In this document: positions 26,051-34,991 of the stretch, one piece after another
How positions within the stretch are numbered: position 1 is the first letter of the stretch
Layout: each line of letters begins with the position of its first letter
Source of the DNA: Arcobacter cloacae
GTDB taxonomy: Bacteria > Campylobacterota > Campylobacteria > Campylobacterales > Arcobacteraceae
Direction: 5' to 3'
Length of the DNA: 64,000 nucleotides
NCBI RefSeq assembly: GCF_013201935.1
Contig: NZ_CP053833.1
Span: 248,001-312,000 of the forward strand
Notes under the pieces: model-generated
Told to the model about the DNA's origin: nothing
The model's input: only the letters and a program-made list of their open reading frames with translations
Databases searched by the model: none
Program-made: the position numbers and the translations under genes

Positions 26051-28420
26051 TTACTGATTTAGAGGAATTATTATTTTAAACTCAGCTCCTTTGCATTTAT
26101 TATTGTTATAAATATACTCTTTATTAGAAACTAAAAGTTCCCCATGCATATGTTTTTTTATAATTTCTAAAGACATATAAAGTCCAATTCCTGTTCCTTG
26201 GCTTTTATGTTTAGTAGTAAAATAAGGCTCGAATATTCTATTTATTATCTCTTCTTTAATCCCACCTGCATTATCTTTTATGGTTAAAATTAGATTTTCA
26301 TTCTCTTTATAAGAGTTTATAAAAATGTATTTATCACTATCTTTTAAAGTTTCAAAAGCATCAATTGCATTGTTGATAATATTTAATATAACTTGAATAA
26401 ATTCGTTTTTAAGACCTAAAACAGTTATTTCATCTTTTGATTTAATAATTTGAATATCTCTATTTTTTAATTTACTAGTTACAAGACTTAATGCTTTATT
26501 TATTGCTTCATTTACATCAAAAGAGATAACTTCTTTATCGTTACTAAAAAAATTTCTGAAATCATCAATAGTATTTGATAAGTGTTGAGAAGAATTATTT
26601 ATGATTTCCATAGTTTCATAAAATTCACTATCACTTAGTAAGTTTAAATCTTTTTTTAATTTAGCTCCTGTTGCAACAGTTGAAATTACAGATAGTGGTT
26701 GTCTCCATTGATGAGCAATATTTTCAATCATCTCTCCCATAGCTGCCATTTTTGATTGTTGATTTAAAATAGTCTCTTTTTGGATTAATTCTCTAGTTTT
26801 TTTCTCAACTAAATTTTCAAGATTTTTATTCATTTCACTTAGTTGTTTAGTTTTCTCTTCTACTTTTATCTTTAGAGTTCGATTTAGATTTTTTAATGTA
26901 AAGTTTCTATATATAAAAGCTAATAAAATTATAAAAATAGCTAATGTTATTTTCCAAAAAACATCATAATCAAAACTAGTTTGAAATTGAACATTATTCC
27001 ATTTATTAATTATTGTATTTAACTCATTGTATGAAACAGATGATATAGCTTTATTTAGAATTGATTCTAAAATAGGGTAATCATCTCTTATCATAAATTT
27101 AAGACTAAAATTTAATCCTGTATTTCCTGAAACTTTTAAATCATCAAAGCCATATTTTAAAATATTATAAAGTAACACAGGTTGAATATCTATAAAAGCA
27201 TAAACCTTATTTTTAGAAACTAATTCTAAACCTTCCTTTACACTGTTAACTGGAATAAGAGTTATTTCAGGATGATTATTTTTTAGTATATTATGTGCAG
27301 TAAAATTATTTCCAATAGCAATCTTTTTATTTTTTATAAAAGAGATATTTTCTATAAAATTTTCATCTTTTTTTGTCACAATTGAAATAGGAAAATTTGC
27401 ATACTCTTTTGAAAAAATTGAAAACTCTTTTCTTTGAGGAGTATCTGCTGTACTATAAATTAAATCTGTCTCTTTATTTTTTATACTTTCAATTTGTTGA
27501 TTAAAAGTTTCAAAAAATATATTTTCTATTTGTAAATCTAATTTTTTAGAGATTAAATTCCAATATTCAGATGAAATTCCAATGGCTTCATTATTTTTTG
27601 ATTTAAAAGTAAATGGTTCCCAAGCATTTGAAATAGATACTTTTATTTTATTATTTTTAATAAATTCTATCTCTTCAGAAGTTAAGTTTATTTGGTATTT
27701 GAAGTTTTGGTAATAGTGTTCATTTTCGTTTAAAATCCATTTTTTCTCAACGCTTAAAAGTTCATTTATTGGAATCTTTAAAAATCCTTTACTAAAAATT
27801 TCAGCTTTTTCTTTACTTGAAGTTATTGCTTGTACTTTTGTTTTTTTAACTAATTTATTTAAAGGTTTTATTAGATGAAATTGATTATTTTGAACTGTAT
27901 AGTATTCAAAGCCAAGTTTGTCTTCATAGATTAAATCAATCTCTTGATTTTTTAAAGCTTCAATAATATCTTTATAATCTTCATAAACTTTCACAGTTGC
28001 TGTAGGTAAATTTTCTAAAATCAACTCTTTATAAGCATTACTAATTAATCCTATTTTTAAATTGGTAGTAAGTTCAAAAGGAGTGAGATTTTTAGTAAGC
28101 ACGAAAAAAGAACTGCTCGTTTCATAAAAAAAATCAGAATCAATCATCCAATTTTCATAAACATTTGTTCCTAAAAAAAAATCTACTTTTTCTTCTTTTG
28201 CTAAATTAATAGCTTCATCCCAAAGTTGTCCATCAACAAATTCGATTTTATAATTATTATATTTAGCCCAAAGTTTCCAAATATCAATATATAGCCCAGC
28301 CTCTTTTTCTTCTTGTTTATATGAAAAAGGAGCATAATTAGGATCATAAGAAACTTTAAAAATGGGCTCTTTTGTATGAGCATTAATAATTAGTAAAAAG
28401 AGAATAAAAAGTAGTTTCAT
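26051..28420 (-). CDS. Hybrid-sensor histidine kinase with two tandem solute-binding domains
   Basis: 789 residues. Signal peptide (LLFILFLLIINAHT), two periplasmic SBP_bac_3 domains in tandem (~20-230 with YAPFSYKQ...GLYIDIWKLW; ~250-475 with WEPFTFKSKNNEAIGISSEYW), a membrane helix (ITLAIFIILLAFIYRN, ~490), coiled coil, HisKA with MGEMIENIAHQWRQPLSVIS (phospho-His), and HATPase with NEFIQVILNIINNAIDAFE, DNAGGI, GTGIGLYMSLEII. The ligands are probably amino acids or related small acids, by family. It follows its response regulator after 78 bp, and the pair diverges from the type I secretion operon. Confidence 0.94.
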   Translation of the reverse strand: MKLLFILFLLIINAHTKEPIFKVSYDPNYAPFSYKQEEKEAGLYIDIWKLWAKYNNYKIEFVDGQLWDEAINLAKEEKVDFFLGTNVYENWMIDSDFFYETSSSFFVLTKNLTPFELTTNLKIGLISNAYKELILENLPTATVKVYEDYKDIIEALKNQEIDLIYEDKLGFEYYTVQNNQFHLIKPLNKLVKKTKVQAITSSKEKAEIFSKGFLKIPINELLSVEKKWILNENEHYYQNFKYQINLTSEEIEFIKNNKIKVSISNAWEPFTFKSKNNEAIGISSEYWNLISKKLDLQIENIFFETFNQQIESIKNKETDLIYSTADTPQRKEFSIFSKEYANFPISIVTKKDENFIENISFIKNKKIAIGNNFTAHNILKNNHPEITLIPVNSVKEGLELVSKNKVYAFIDIQPVLLYNILKYGFDDLKVSGNTGLNFSLKFMIRDDYPILESILNKAISSVSYNELNTIINKWNNVQFQTSFDYDVFWKITLAIFIILLAFIYRNFTLKNLNRTLKIKVEEKTKQLSEMNKNLENLVEKKTRELIQKETILNQQSKMAAMGEMIENIAHQWRQPLSVISTVATGAKLKKDLNLLSDSEFYETMEIINNSSQHLSNTIDDFRNFFSNDKEVISFDVNEAINKALSLVTSKLKNRDIQIIKSKDEITVLGLKNEFIQVILNIINNAIDAFETLKDSDKYIFINSYKENENLILTIKDNAGGIKEEIINRIFEPYFTTKHKSQGTGIGLYMSLEIIKKHMHGELLVSNKEYIYNNNKCKGAEFKIIIPLNQ

Positions 28421-28498
28421 TTTAGCCTAATAAAAAAATAATTTAAAATTATATTGAGAAATCATTATATCAAAGAATTATTAAATTTTATTAAGCTT

Positions 28499-29203
28499 TT
28501 AATAATCTAATCTATAACCAACCCCTGAAGTATTTATTATGGAATCTTTGCCTATTTTCTTTCTAAGTTTATTTAAAAGATTTTTCAAAGCAGAATCTGT
28601 AGCTTCAAATTCATCTTCCCATAAATAACCTTTTAATTCTTCACTTGAGACAATTCTATTACTGTTTTTTATTAAGAAATCTAAAAGAGTTAGCTCTTTT
28701 GAAGTTAAAGATAATTCTTCATTTTTTGTTGTATCTAGTAATTTTTTGTGAAGCACATTATAATTTATGTTATTTTTGAAAGAAATTATATATCTTGAGT
28801 TATCTAAAATTTCATCAACACATTTATTTAACGCTTGATGTAAACTTTTAAAATCAATAGGTTTTGTAAGATAGTCTATCAATTTTAATTTAGTTGCTTC
28901 AAGTAAAAAGTTTTTGTCAGTATAAGCACTAAGAATTATTACAGGAATTTTTTTGTCTATTTGTCTTATTTCTTTAATAAAATCTATTCCTGATTTATCA
29001 GGTAAATTAATATCTGATAATATAATATCAATTCTTTTTTCAAGTAATATTTTTTTTGCAGATACTATATCTTCCGCATCAAATATATTATCACTAAATA
29101 ACAATAGTGTTTTTTTTACATTTAATTTGATGTTTTCTTCATCTTCTATGTAAAGGATATTTAATTTTTTTAAAATATTTACGTATTGATTAGTAATTGA
29201 CAT
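28499..29203 (-). CDS. OmpR-type response regulator
   Basis: 234 residues. Receiver domain (~12-125) with YIEDEEN, phospho-Asp64 (IILSDINLPDKSG), VIILSAY and YLTKPID; winged helix at ~150-234 (LTSKELTLLDFLIKN, DSALKNLLNKLRKKIG, NTSGVGYRLDY). It is first in an operon with the tandem-SBP kinase at 26051, its likely partner. The 174-bp region between it and the outer-membrane secretion gene at 29378 holds divergent promoters, so the adhesin secretion operon is a plausible target. Confidence 0.94.
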   Translation of the reverse strand: MSITNQYVNILKKLNILYIEDEENIKLNVKKTLLLFSDNIFDAEDIVSAKKILLEKRIDIILSDINLPDKSGIDFIKEIRQIDKKIPVIILSAYTDKNFLLEATKLKLIDYLTKPIDFKSLHQALNKCVDEILDNSRYIISFKNNINYNVLHKKLLDTTKNEELSLTSKELTLLDFLIKNSNRIVSSEELKGYLWEDEFEATDSALKNLLNKLRKKIGKDSIINTSGVGYRLDY

Positions 29204-29377
29204 TAGGTAACTCTTGAATCAGATTTTTTTTATGATATAATAAATAAGCTTAGGATTTATTAATCAATTTAAAAATAATAAATAATGATATTTAATTTCA
29301 GATTAAGTAAAAGTTTTGTAAAGTAATGAATAAAATTATTTTAAATAGTCTTTAAAAATAAAATAAGTGGAGTTAAA

Positions 29378-31162
29378 ATGTATAAGACAAAAATATTAAA
29401 ATTTGCGTGTATTTCAGTATTGGCTAGTTCATTCTTGCATGCATCGAGTTTAAAAGAGAGTGTTGAAAAAGTACTATCTACTAATCCAGAAGTAATTTCA
29501 CAAAAAAGTAATCAAGAAGCTTTTAAAAAATATATAGATGAAAGAAAAGCAAATTACTTGCCTAGAATAGATATAGATGGAAGAATTGAAAAGAGTAATT
29601 CTGATAAAAAATATGATAGACAAACTCCACCTAGTATTGTAAATGGTTCAGATCAAGAAGATGGATATAATTTTGGAATTGCATTAAATCAAATGCTTTA
29701 TGATGGTGATTTAACTCCAAGTCAAGTAAGAGAAGCTAAACATAATGATTTAGCAAATAAGTTTAGAACTGAAAATATTATTGAAAATGTAGTTTATGAA
29801 ACAATTTTTGCATATCTTGGATTAGTTCAATATGATGAAACACTTGCTTTGACAGCTGATATGATTTCAACTAATGAAGAAAATTTACAAATTGCAAAAG
29901 AAAAAGAGTCTATAAGTGGTGAAGTTTTAGAAACTTATGAAGTTGATTCAAAATTGAGTTTCGTAAAAGAGAAATATTTAGAAGAAAAAGATTTAAAGAG
30001 TTCAAGAATCAGTACATTTAAAAGATATGTAGGAATTGAACCATCAGGAAATGAGTGTAGACCTAAAATGGATTTATCAAAAATTCCAGATAATTTACAA
30101 CAATTAATTGAGCTTGCAGTTTTAAGAAATAATGAAATTCAAGAACAAATTGAAAGAATAAAAGCACAAAGAGAGAAAATAGCTCAAGCTGATTCTAAAT
30201 TTTTACCAAATTTAAATTTAGAATTGAAAGCATTAACAGATAATGATTTAGCATTAAATGAAAATGGAAAAGAAAATCAAGTTTTTGGAAGAATAAATCT
30301 TGCTTGGAATTTATATAATGGTGGTGGAGATTATGCAGTTTCTCAACAAGAAGCACTATTTTTAAAAGAACAGAAAGAGAGACTAGATGCAATAACAAAT
30401 AAAGTTGTTGAGTCAATGAAAGTAAATTATCAAAGATTTCTGAAAAATCAGGAAAGAATAGATGTTCTTAAAAATTATGTTGTAGCAAATGAAAACATAG
30501 TTGAAGTATACAAAAGTGAATTTGAATCAGGAACTAGAACTTTTGTTGATATTTTAGATGCACAAACAGTTTTATATGAAGCTAAAAAAAGCTTAGTAAA
30601 TAGAGAATTTGAGTTGTATAGAAATTATTATGATATGTTACTGTCTTTATCTATGTTGTCTGATACAGTATTGGATCCTAAAAATGATGTTTGTTCTGAT
30701 AGTAAAGCTTTAGCAAGTGTTGTTTCAGAGCAAAAAGAGTATCAAAAAAGTGAAAATACTAGTGAATTGAAAGCTTTATTAGGGGATGAACCAACTCCTA
30801 TAAAAGAAGAGTTAAAAGAAGATTTGATTGTGGAGGAAAGAGAAGTTGTCTCTGTTCCAAAATCTGAATACAAATCATTTTTGGAAGCACCTGAAGGATA
30901 CTATACTATAAATATTACTACAACTGAAGGTTTAGATTCAGCAAAAAGATTTGTTAATATGAATTCTTTAAATTCAAATGATTCTTATGTATATCCTTTT
31001 GGTCCTGAAATGAAAAGTGCTAAGGTAATTTATGGTATATTCGAATCAGTAAAAGAGGCGTCTTTAGCTTTAGAAAACTTGCCAGCTTCTGTAAAAGCAA
31101 ATAAGCCTTATATAGATAACATATCAAAACATCAGAAGTTATATTCTAAGTATAATAAATAA
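29378..31162 (+). CDS. TolC-family outer membrane channel with C-terminal SPOR domain
   Basis: 594 residues. Signal peptide (FACISVLASSFLHAS), then a TolC/LapE-type outer-membrane efflux region (~20-430) with two OEP repeats, including WNLYNGGGDYAVSQQEALFL and SGTRTFVDILDAQTVLYEAKK. An acidic linker (~445-490) leads to a SPOR-like domain (~500-585: EGYYTINITTTEGLDSAKRFV, AKVIYGIFESVKEASLALENL). SPOR domains bind denuded peptidoglycan, so the channel may be anchored to the wall or placed at division sites or poles (inference). First gene of the type I secretion operon; 19 bp separate it from the ABC gene. Confidence 0.9.
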   Translation: MYKTKILKFACISVLASSFLHASSLKESVEKVLSTNPEVISQKSNQEAFKKYIDERKANYLPRIDIDGRIEKSNSDKKYDRQTPPSIVNGSDQEDGYNFGIALNQMLYDGDLTPSQVREAKHNDLANKFRTENIIENVVYETIFAYLGLVQYDETLALTADMISTNEENLQIAKEKESISGEVLETYEVDSKLSFVKEKYLEEKDLKSSRISTFKRYVGIEPSGNECRPKMDLSKIPDNLQQLIELAVLRNNEIQEQIERIKAQREKIAQADSKFLPNLNLELKALTDNDLALNENGKENQVFGRINLAWNLYNGGGDYAVSQQEALFLKEQKERLDAITNKVVESMKVNYQRFLKNQERIDVLKNYVVANENIVEVYKSEFESGTRTFVDILDAQTVLYEAKKSLVNREFELYRNYYDMLLSLSMLSDTVLDPKNDVCSDSKALASVVSEQKEYQKSENTSELKALLGDEPTPIKEELKEDLIVEEREVVSVPKSEYKSFLEAPEGYYTINITTTEGLDSAKRFVNMNSLNSNDSYVYPFGPEMKSAKVIYGIFESVKEASLALENLPASVKANKPYIDNISKHQKLYSKYNK

Positions 31163-31181
31163 GGTTTCAAAAAGGTAGATA

Positions 31182-33341
31182 TTGGAAAATAATGATTCTA
31201 ATTTAATAGAAAATGAAACGTTAGGTGACTTAAAAGATAGAAGAAAAGTAGATGACTTATTAGGTTGTCTACTTTTTTTATCAAAATATCACAATAGAGA
31301 AACGTCTGCTGAATCTCTTACTTTTGGCTTGCCAATACATAAAACATCAATGAACATATCAATGTTTCATCAAGCATCTTCAAGAATAGGATTAGTTACA
31401 AAAACTGTCAAAAGAGAGAAGATAAAAGATATAACTAAACTTGCGCTACCTTCTGTATTAATCTTAGATAAAAGAAGAGCTTGTGTATTACTAGATTATG
31501 ACCTAAAAAAAGGTATTGCACAAGTAATAATCCCTGGGTTGATTTCTGGTGAAACCATAATGACTATAGAGAAATTAGAGAGTGAATATACTGGTGAAGT
31601 AATAATAATTAAACCTGAATATAATTTTAATAATAGAATAGAAAAGGAAGTAGTAGTTGATAATCCAAAAGAGTGGTTTTGGGGGACATTAAAAAGAAAT
31701 GCAGGTATCTATAAACAAGTTGTAGTTGTTTCTTTATTTATAAATATTTTTATTTTAGCAACACCTTTATTTACTATGAATGTTTACGATAGAGTTTTAC
31801 CAAACAATGCAATAGAAACTTTATGGGCATTATTTATTGGAATTTCTATAGTTATGATATTTGATTTGTTATTAAAAGTATTACGTTCATATTTTTTAGG
31901 AATTGCGAGTAAAAGAGCTGATACGATAATGTCAAATAAAATATTTAATCATCTATTAAATATAAAACTTGAAGCTAAACCAGCTTCAACAGGACAATTT
32001 GTAAGTAGATTACAATCTTTTGAAAGTGTAAGAGAGTTTTTTACAGGTGCAACTATTGCAGCAATGGTTGATTTTCCATTTGTTATTATATTTATTATGG
32101 TTATATTTTTTATTGCTGGACCATTAGCTTATATAACTATTGCTACGGTGATTATATCTTTGTTAATATCTTGGTATTTACAAAGACCATTAAAAACGAT
32201 AATAGAAAAATCTGTAAAAGAAGAGCAGATAAAACAAACTACATTAATTGAGACAGTTTCTGGGTTAGAGATAATAAAAAGTGTAAAAGCACAAAATAGA
32301 ATGAAAACTCATTGGGACAACTCTGTAAATAAAACAGTTCATTTTGCAGATAAAGGTCACTTTTTATCTCAAAGTATTACTTATTTAACAGGATTTATAT
32401 CACAGTTTTCGAATATTGCTATTGTTGCTGCAGGTGTTTATTTAGCACAAGAAGGTGAAATAACAATGGGAGCAATTATTGCTGCAATGATTTTAAATGG
32501 AAGAGTAATAGCTCCTATTTCTCAACTTGTAGGAATGATAATTAAATTTGATAGAACAATGTTATCATTAAATAACCTCGATGAGGTAATGAAAATGCCT
32601 GTTGAAAAAGAGAATAAAACATATATTAGTCGTCCTAATTTAAAAGGTGATATTGAATTAAAAGATGTTCAATTTTCATATAAAGATCAAAACCATCAAA
32701 CATTAAAAGATATTAATTTAAAAATAAAACAAGGAGAAAAAGTTGCAATTTTGGGGAAAATTGGTTCAGGTAAATCTACTTTATTAAAGCTCATAATGAA
32801 TTTGTATGAACCAACTAAAGGGTCTGTTTTAATAGATGGATTAGATACAAGACAGATTGACCCAGTTGATTTAAGACATGCAATAGGAAGTGTACCTCAA
32901 GAACCGTTTTTGTTTATGGGTACAATTAAAGATAATCTCACAATAGGTGAGCAGTATGTTTCTGATGAAGAACTATTAAGAGTTTCTAAAATAGCAGGAC
33001 TTGATGATTTTTTAGGAAAACATGAAGCAGGGTATGATTTATTAGTGGGTGAAAGAGGAGATGGACTTTCTGGTGGTGAAAGACAATCTGTAACTCTTGC
33101 TCGTGCTTTAATTTCTGATCCAAATATTATAATGCTTGATGAACCAACAAATTCAATGGATAGACAATCTGAAAAAGCTTTTATAAATCGTTTACAAAAT
33201 ATTGTACAAGATAAAACTTTAATAGTTGTAACTCATAAGACTTCATTATTGCAATTAGTAGATAGAGTGATAATTATTGAAAATGGTAAAATAATTGTTG
33301 ATGGTCCTAAAGACGAAGTTTTTACAACTAAATTAGGATAA
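31182..33341 (+). CDS. Type I secretion ABC exporter (LapB-like)
   Basis: 719 residues, TTG start after AAAGG. Three parts: N-terminal C39-peptidase-like domain (~20-150; LLGCLLFLSKYH in place of the catalytic motif, so probably a non-cleaving, substrate-docking domain as in LapB/HlyB exporters), six membrane helices (~175-450), and a nucleotide-binding domain with Walker A GKIGSGKSTLL, signature LSGGERQ, Walker B IIMLDEPTNS and a switch His (VTHKTS). It moves the giant adhesin encoded at 34992 through the inner membrane, with the adaptor that begins 3 bp after its stop. Confidence 0.95.
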   Translation: MENNDSNLIENETLGDLKDRRKVDDLLGCLLFLSKYHNRETSAESLTFGLPIHKTSMNISMFHQASSRIGLVTKTVKREKIKDITKLALPSVLILDKRRACVLLDYDLKKGIAQVIIPGLISGETIMTIEKLESEYTGEVIIIKPEYNFNNRIEKEVVVDNPKEWFWGTLKRNAGIYKQVVVVSLFINIFILATPLFTMNVYDRVLPNNAIETLWALFIGISIVMIFDLLLKVLRSYFLGIASKRADTIMSNKIFNHLLNIKLEAKPASTGQFVSRLQSFESVREFFTGATIAAMVDFPFVIIFIMVIFFIAGPLAYITIATVIISLLISWYLQRPLKTIIEKSVKEEQIKQTTLIETVSGLEIIKSVKAQNRMKTHWDNSVNKTVHFADKGHFLSQSITYLTGFISQFSNIAIVAAGVYLAQEGEITMGAIIAAMILNGRVIAPISQLVGMIIKFDRTMLSLNNLDEVMKMPVEKENKTYISRPNLKGDIELKDVQFSYKDQNHQTLKDINLKIKQGEKVAILGKIGSGKSTLLKLIMNLYEPTKGSVLIDGLDTRQIDPVDLRHAIGSVPQEPFLFMGTIKDNLTIGEQYVSDEELLRVSKIAGLDDFLGKHEAGYDLLVGERGDGLSGGERQSVTLARALISDPNIIMLDEPTNSMDRQSEKAFINRLQNIVQDKTLIVVTHKTSLLQLVDRVIIIENGKIIVDGPKDEVFTTKLG

Positions 33342-33344
33342 ATT

Positions 33345-34859
33345 ATGAGTATTGAAAAAAGTATTATAGAAGAAGAAATTTTAGAAAAACCTGAACATTT
33401 AGTAGTTGTCGAAAAGAATAGTAAAAAAAATAGTGAGATAAAAACAAAAGAAAATAAGACAAAATCTTCATACAATATAATTAATAGCATAAAGAATTTA
33501 TATGGATTAGGAGAAGATAAAAAAGAAGAAGATATGAATTTTATCTATTCTTCTTATTCTAATTCAAATGAAAAGCCTAGTTCGGTAAGTAGAATTATAT
33601 TTATTTTGATAACAGGTATTTTTTTGATTTTATTACTTTGGGCTAGCTTAGCTGAAATAGATGAATTGGCAAGAGGTAATGGAAAAGTAATTCCAACTGA
33701 TAAAATACAAACTGTTCAATCTTTGGATGGTGGAATTATTTCAGAAATTTTTGTAAAAGAAGGTGATACAGTAAAATTTGATGATCCCTTGATGAAAATT
33801 GATACTACTAGATTTCAAGCAACGCTAGAAGAGAGTAGACAAGAATATTTATCTTTATTAGCATTAAAAACTAGATTGGAGATTGAATCTACAATTGATA
33901 TAGAAAAGCCGTTACCTGAATTGGAATTTGATGAAAAAGTTATGAATGATCCATCAAAATATTATATAAATGAAAAATTATTATTAGAAAATAGATTTAG
34001 AGAGTTAAAATCTTCTATAAATGTTCTTCAAAGTCAAGAAAGTCAAAAAATTCAAGAATTAAAAGAGATTGAAAGTACTATAAAGAAATTAAATGATAGT
34101 TTGGGATTTATTGAAGAGCAAAGAAAAACCATTAGAAAATTGGTAGAAAGAGGAATAAAATCAAATTTTGATTTATTAAATGTAGAAAAAGAATATAACC
34201 AAACAAAAGGTGATTTACAAACAGCTAAATTATCAATTTCAAGATCTAATTATGCAATTATTGAAGCTAGAAATAGAATTCAAGAAAGATTAAACACTTT
34301 TAAATCAGAGGCATCAAATGAATTGCAAAAAACAGTTAGTCAAATAAATAGATTTGAAGCAAGATTAATTGGAGATAAAGATAAGGTTGATAAAACAACA
34401 ATTACTTCACCTGTGGATGGAATTATTAAACAATTAAATTTCAATACTATAGGTGGAGTTGTTCAATCTGGGGTGGATTTAATTGAAATAGTTCCTTTAA
34501 GTGATGCATTAGTAGTTGAAGCAAAAATAGATCCAAAAGATATAGCTTTTATAAACCCAAGTCAAAAAGCTATTATCAAAATAACTGCTTATGATTTTTC
34601 TATTTATGGTGGATTAGATGGTAAAATTGTTGAAATATCAGCTGATACAATAGTTGATAAAGATTCAAAAGAGGGTAAAAGTTACTATAGAGTTTTAGTA
34701 AAAACAGATAAAAATTATTTGGAAAGAAAAGGAAAAAAACTTCCAATTATTCCTGGAATGGTAGCTACAGTAGATATAGTTACTGGTAAAAAAACAATTT
34801 TAGATTTTATTTTAAAACCTATTTTAAAAGTAAAACAAGAATCACTACATGAAAGATAA
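33345..34859 (+). CDS. HlyD-family membrane fusion protein (LapC-like)
   Basis: 504 residues. Charged N-terminal cytoplasmic tail of ~85 residues, longer than in HlyD, then one membrane helix (IIFILITGIFLILLLWASLAE, ~85-106), lipoyl/barrel half GKVIPTDKIQTVQSLDGGIISEI, a long coiled-coil hairpin (~150-340), and the return half TTITSPVDGIIKQLNFNTIGGVVQSG followed by a beta-barrel. It links the ABC exporter to the TolC-type channel. Its ribosome site AGGA lies in the last codons of the ABC gene, so expression is coupled. Confidence 0.95.
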   Translation: MSIEKSIIEEEILEKPEHLVVVEKNSKKNSEIKTKENKTKSSYNIINSIKNLYGLGEDKKEEDMNFIYSSYSNSNEKPSSVSRIIFILITGIFLILLLWASLAEIDELARGNGKVIPTDKIQTVQSLDGGIISEIFVKEGDTVKFDDPLMKIDTTRFQATLEESRQEYLSLLALKTRLEIESTIDIEKPLPELEFDEKVMNDPSKYYINEKLLLENRFRELKSSINVLQSQESQKIQELKEIESTIKKLNDSLGFIEEQRKTIRKLVERGIKSNFDLLNVEKEYNQTKGDLQTAKLSISRSNYAIIEARNRIQERLNTFKSEASNELQKTVSQINRFEARLIGDKDKVDKTTITSPVDGIIKQLNFNTIGGVVQSGVDLIEIVPLSDALVVEAKIDPKDIAFINPSQKAIIKITAYDFSIYGGLDGKIVEISADTIVDKDSKEGKSYYRVLVKTDKNYLERKGKKLPIIPGMVATVDIVTGKKTILDFILKPILKVKQESLHER

Positions 34860-34861
34860 AT

Positions 34862-34892
34862 AAAATAAGTTGATTTAAAATTAACTTATTTT
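34862..34892 (+). terminator. Weak hairpin after the secretion operon
   Basis: AAAATAAGTT (34862-34871) pairs with AACTTATTTT (34883-34892) across an 11-nt loop; only a short T run follows. It may partly separate the exporter operon from the adhesin gene. Confidence 0.5.
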
Positions 34893-34943
34893 GTTAAAAT
34901 AAACAAAAAAATAAACAAAAAAACTTTTTAGAGACTTTATTAT

Positions 34944-34949
34944 TATAAT
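34944..34949 (+). promoter_or_regulatory. Candidate -10 box of the adhesin gene
   Basis: A perfect TATAAT lies 42 nt before the adhesin start, after the weak hairpin. No clear -35 is seen, which is common in Campylobacterota. It suggests the adhesin has its own promoter. Confidence 0.4.
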
Positions 34950-34991
34950 ATACTAGAATAAAATAGTTAAAAATATTAATGGAGATATGAA

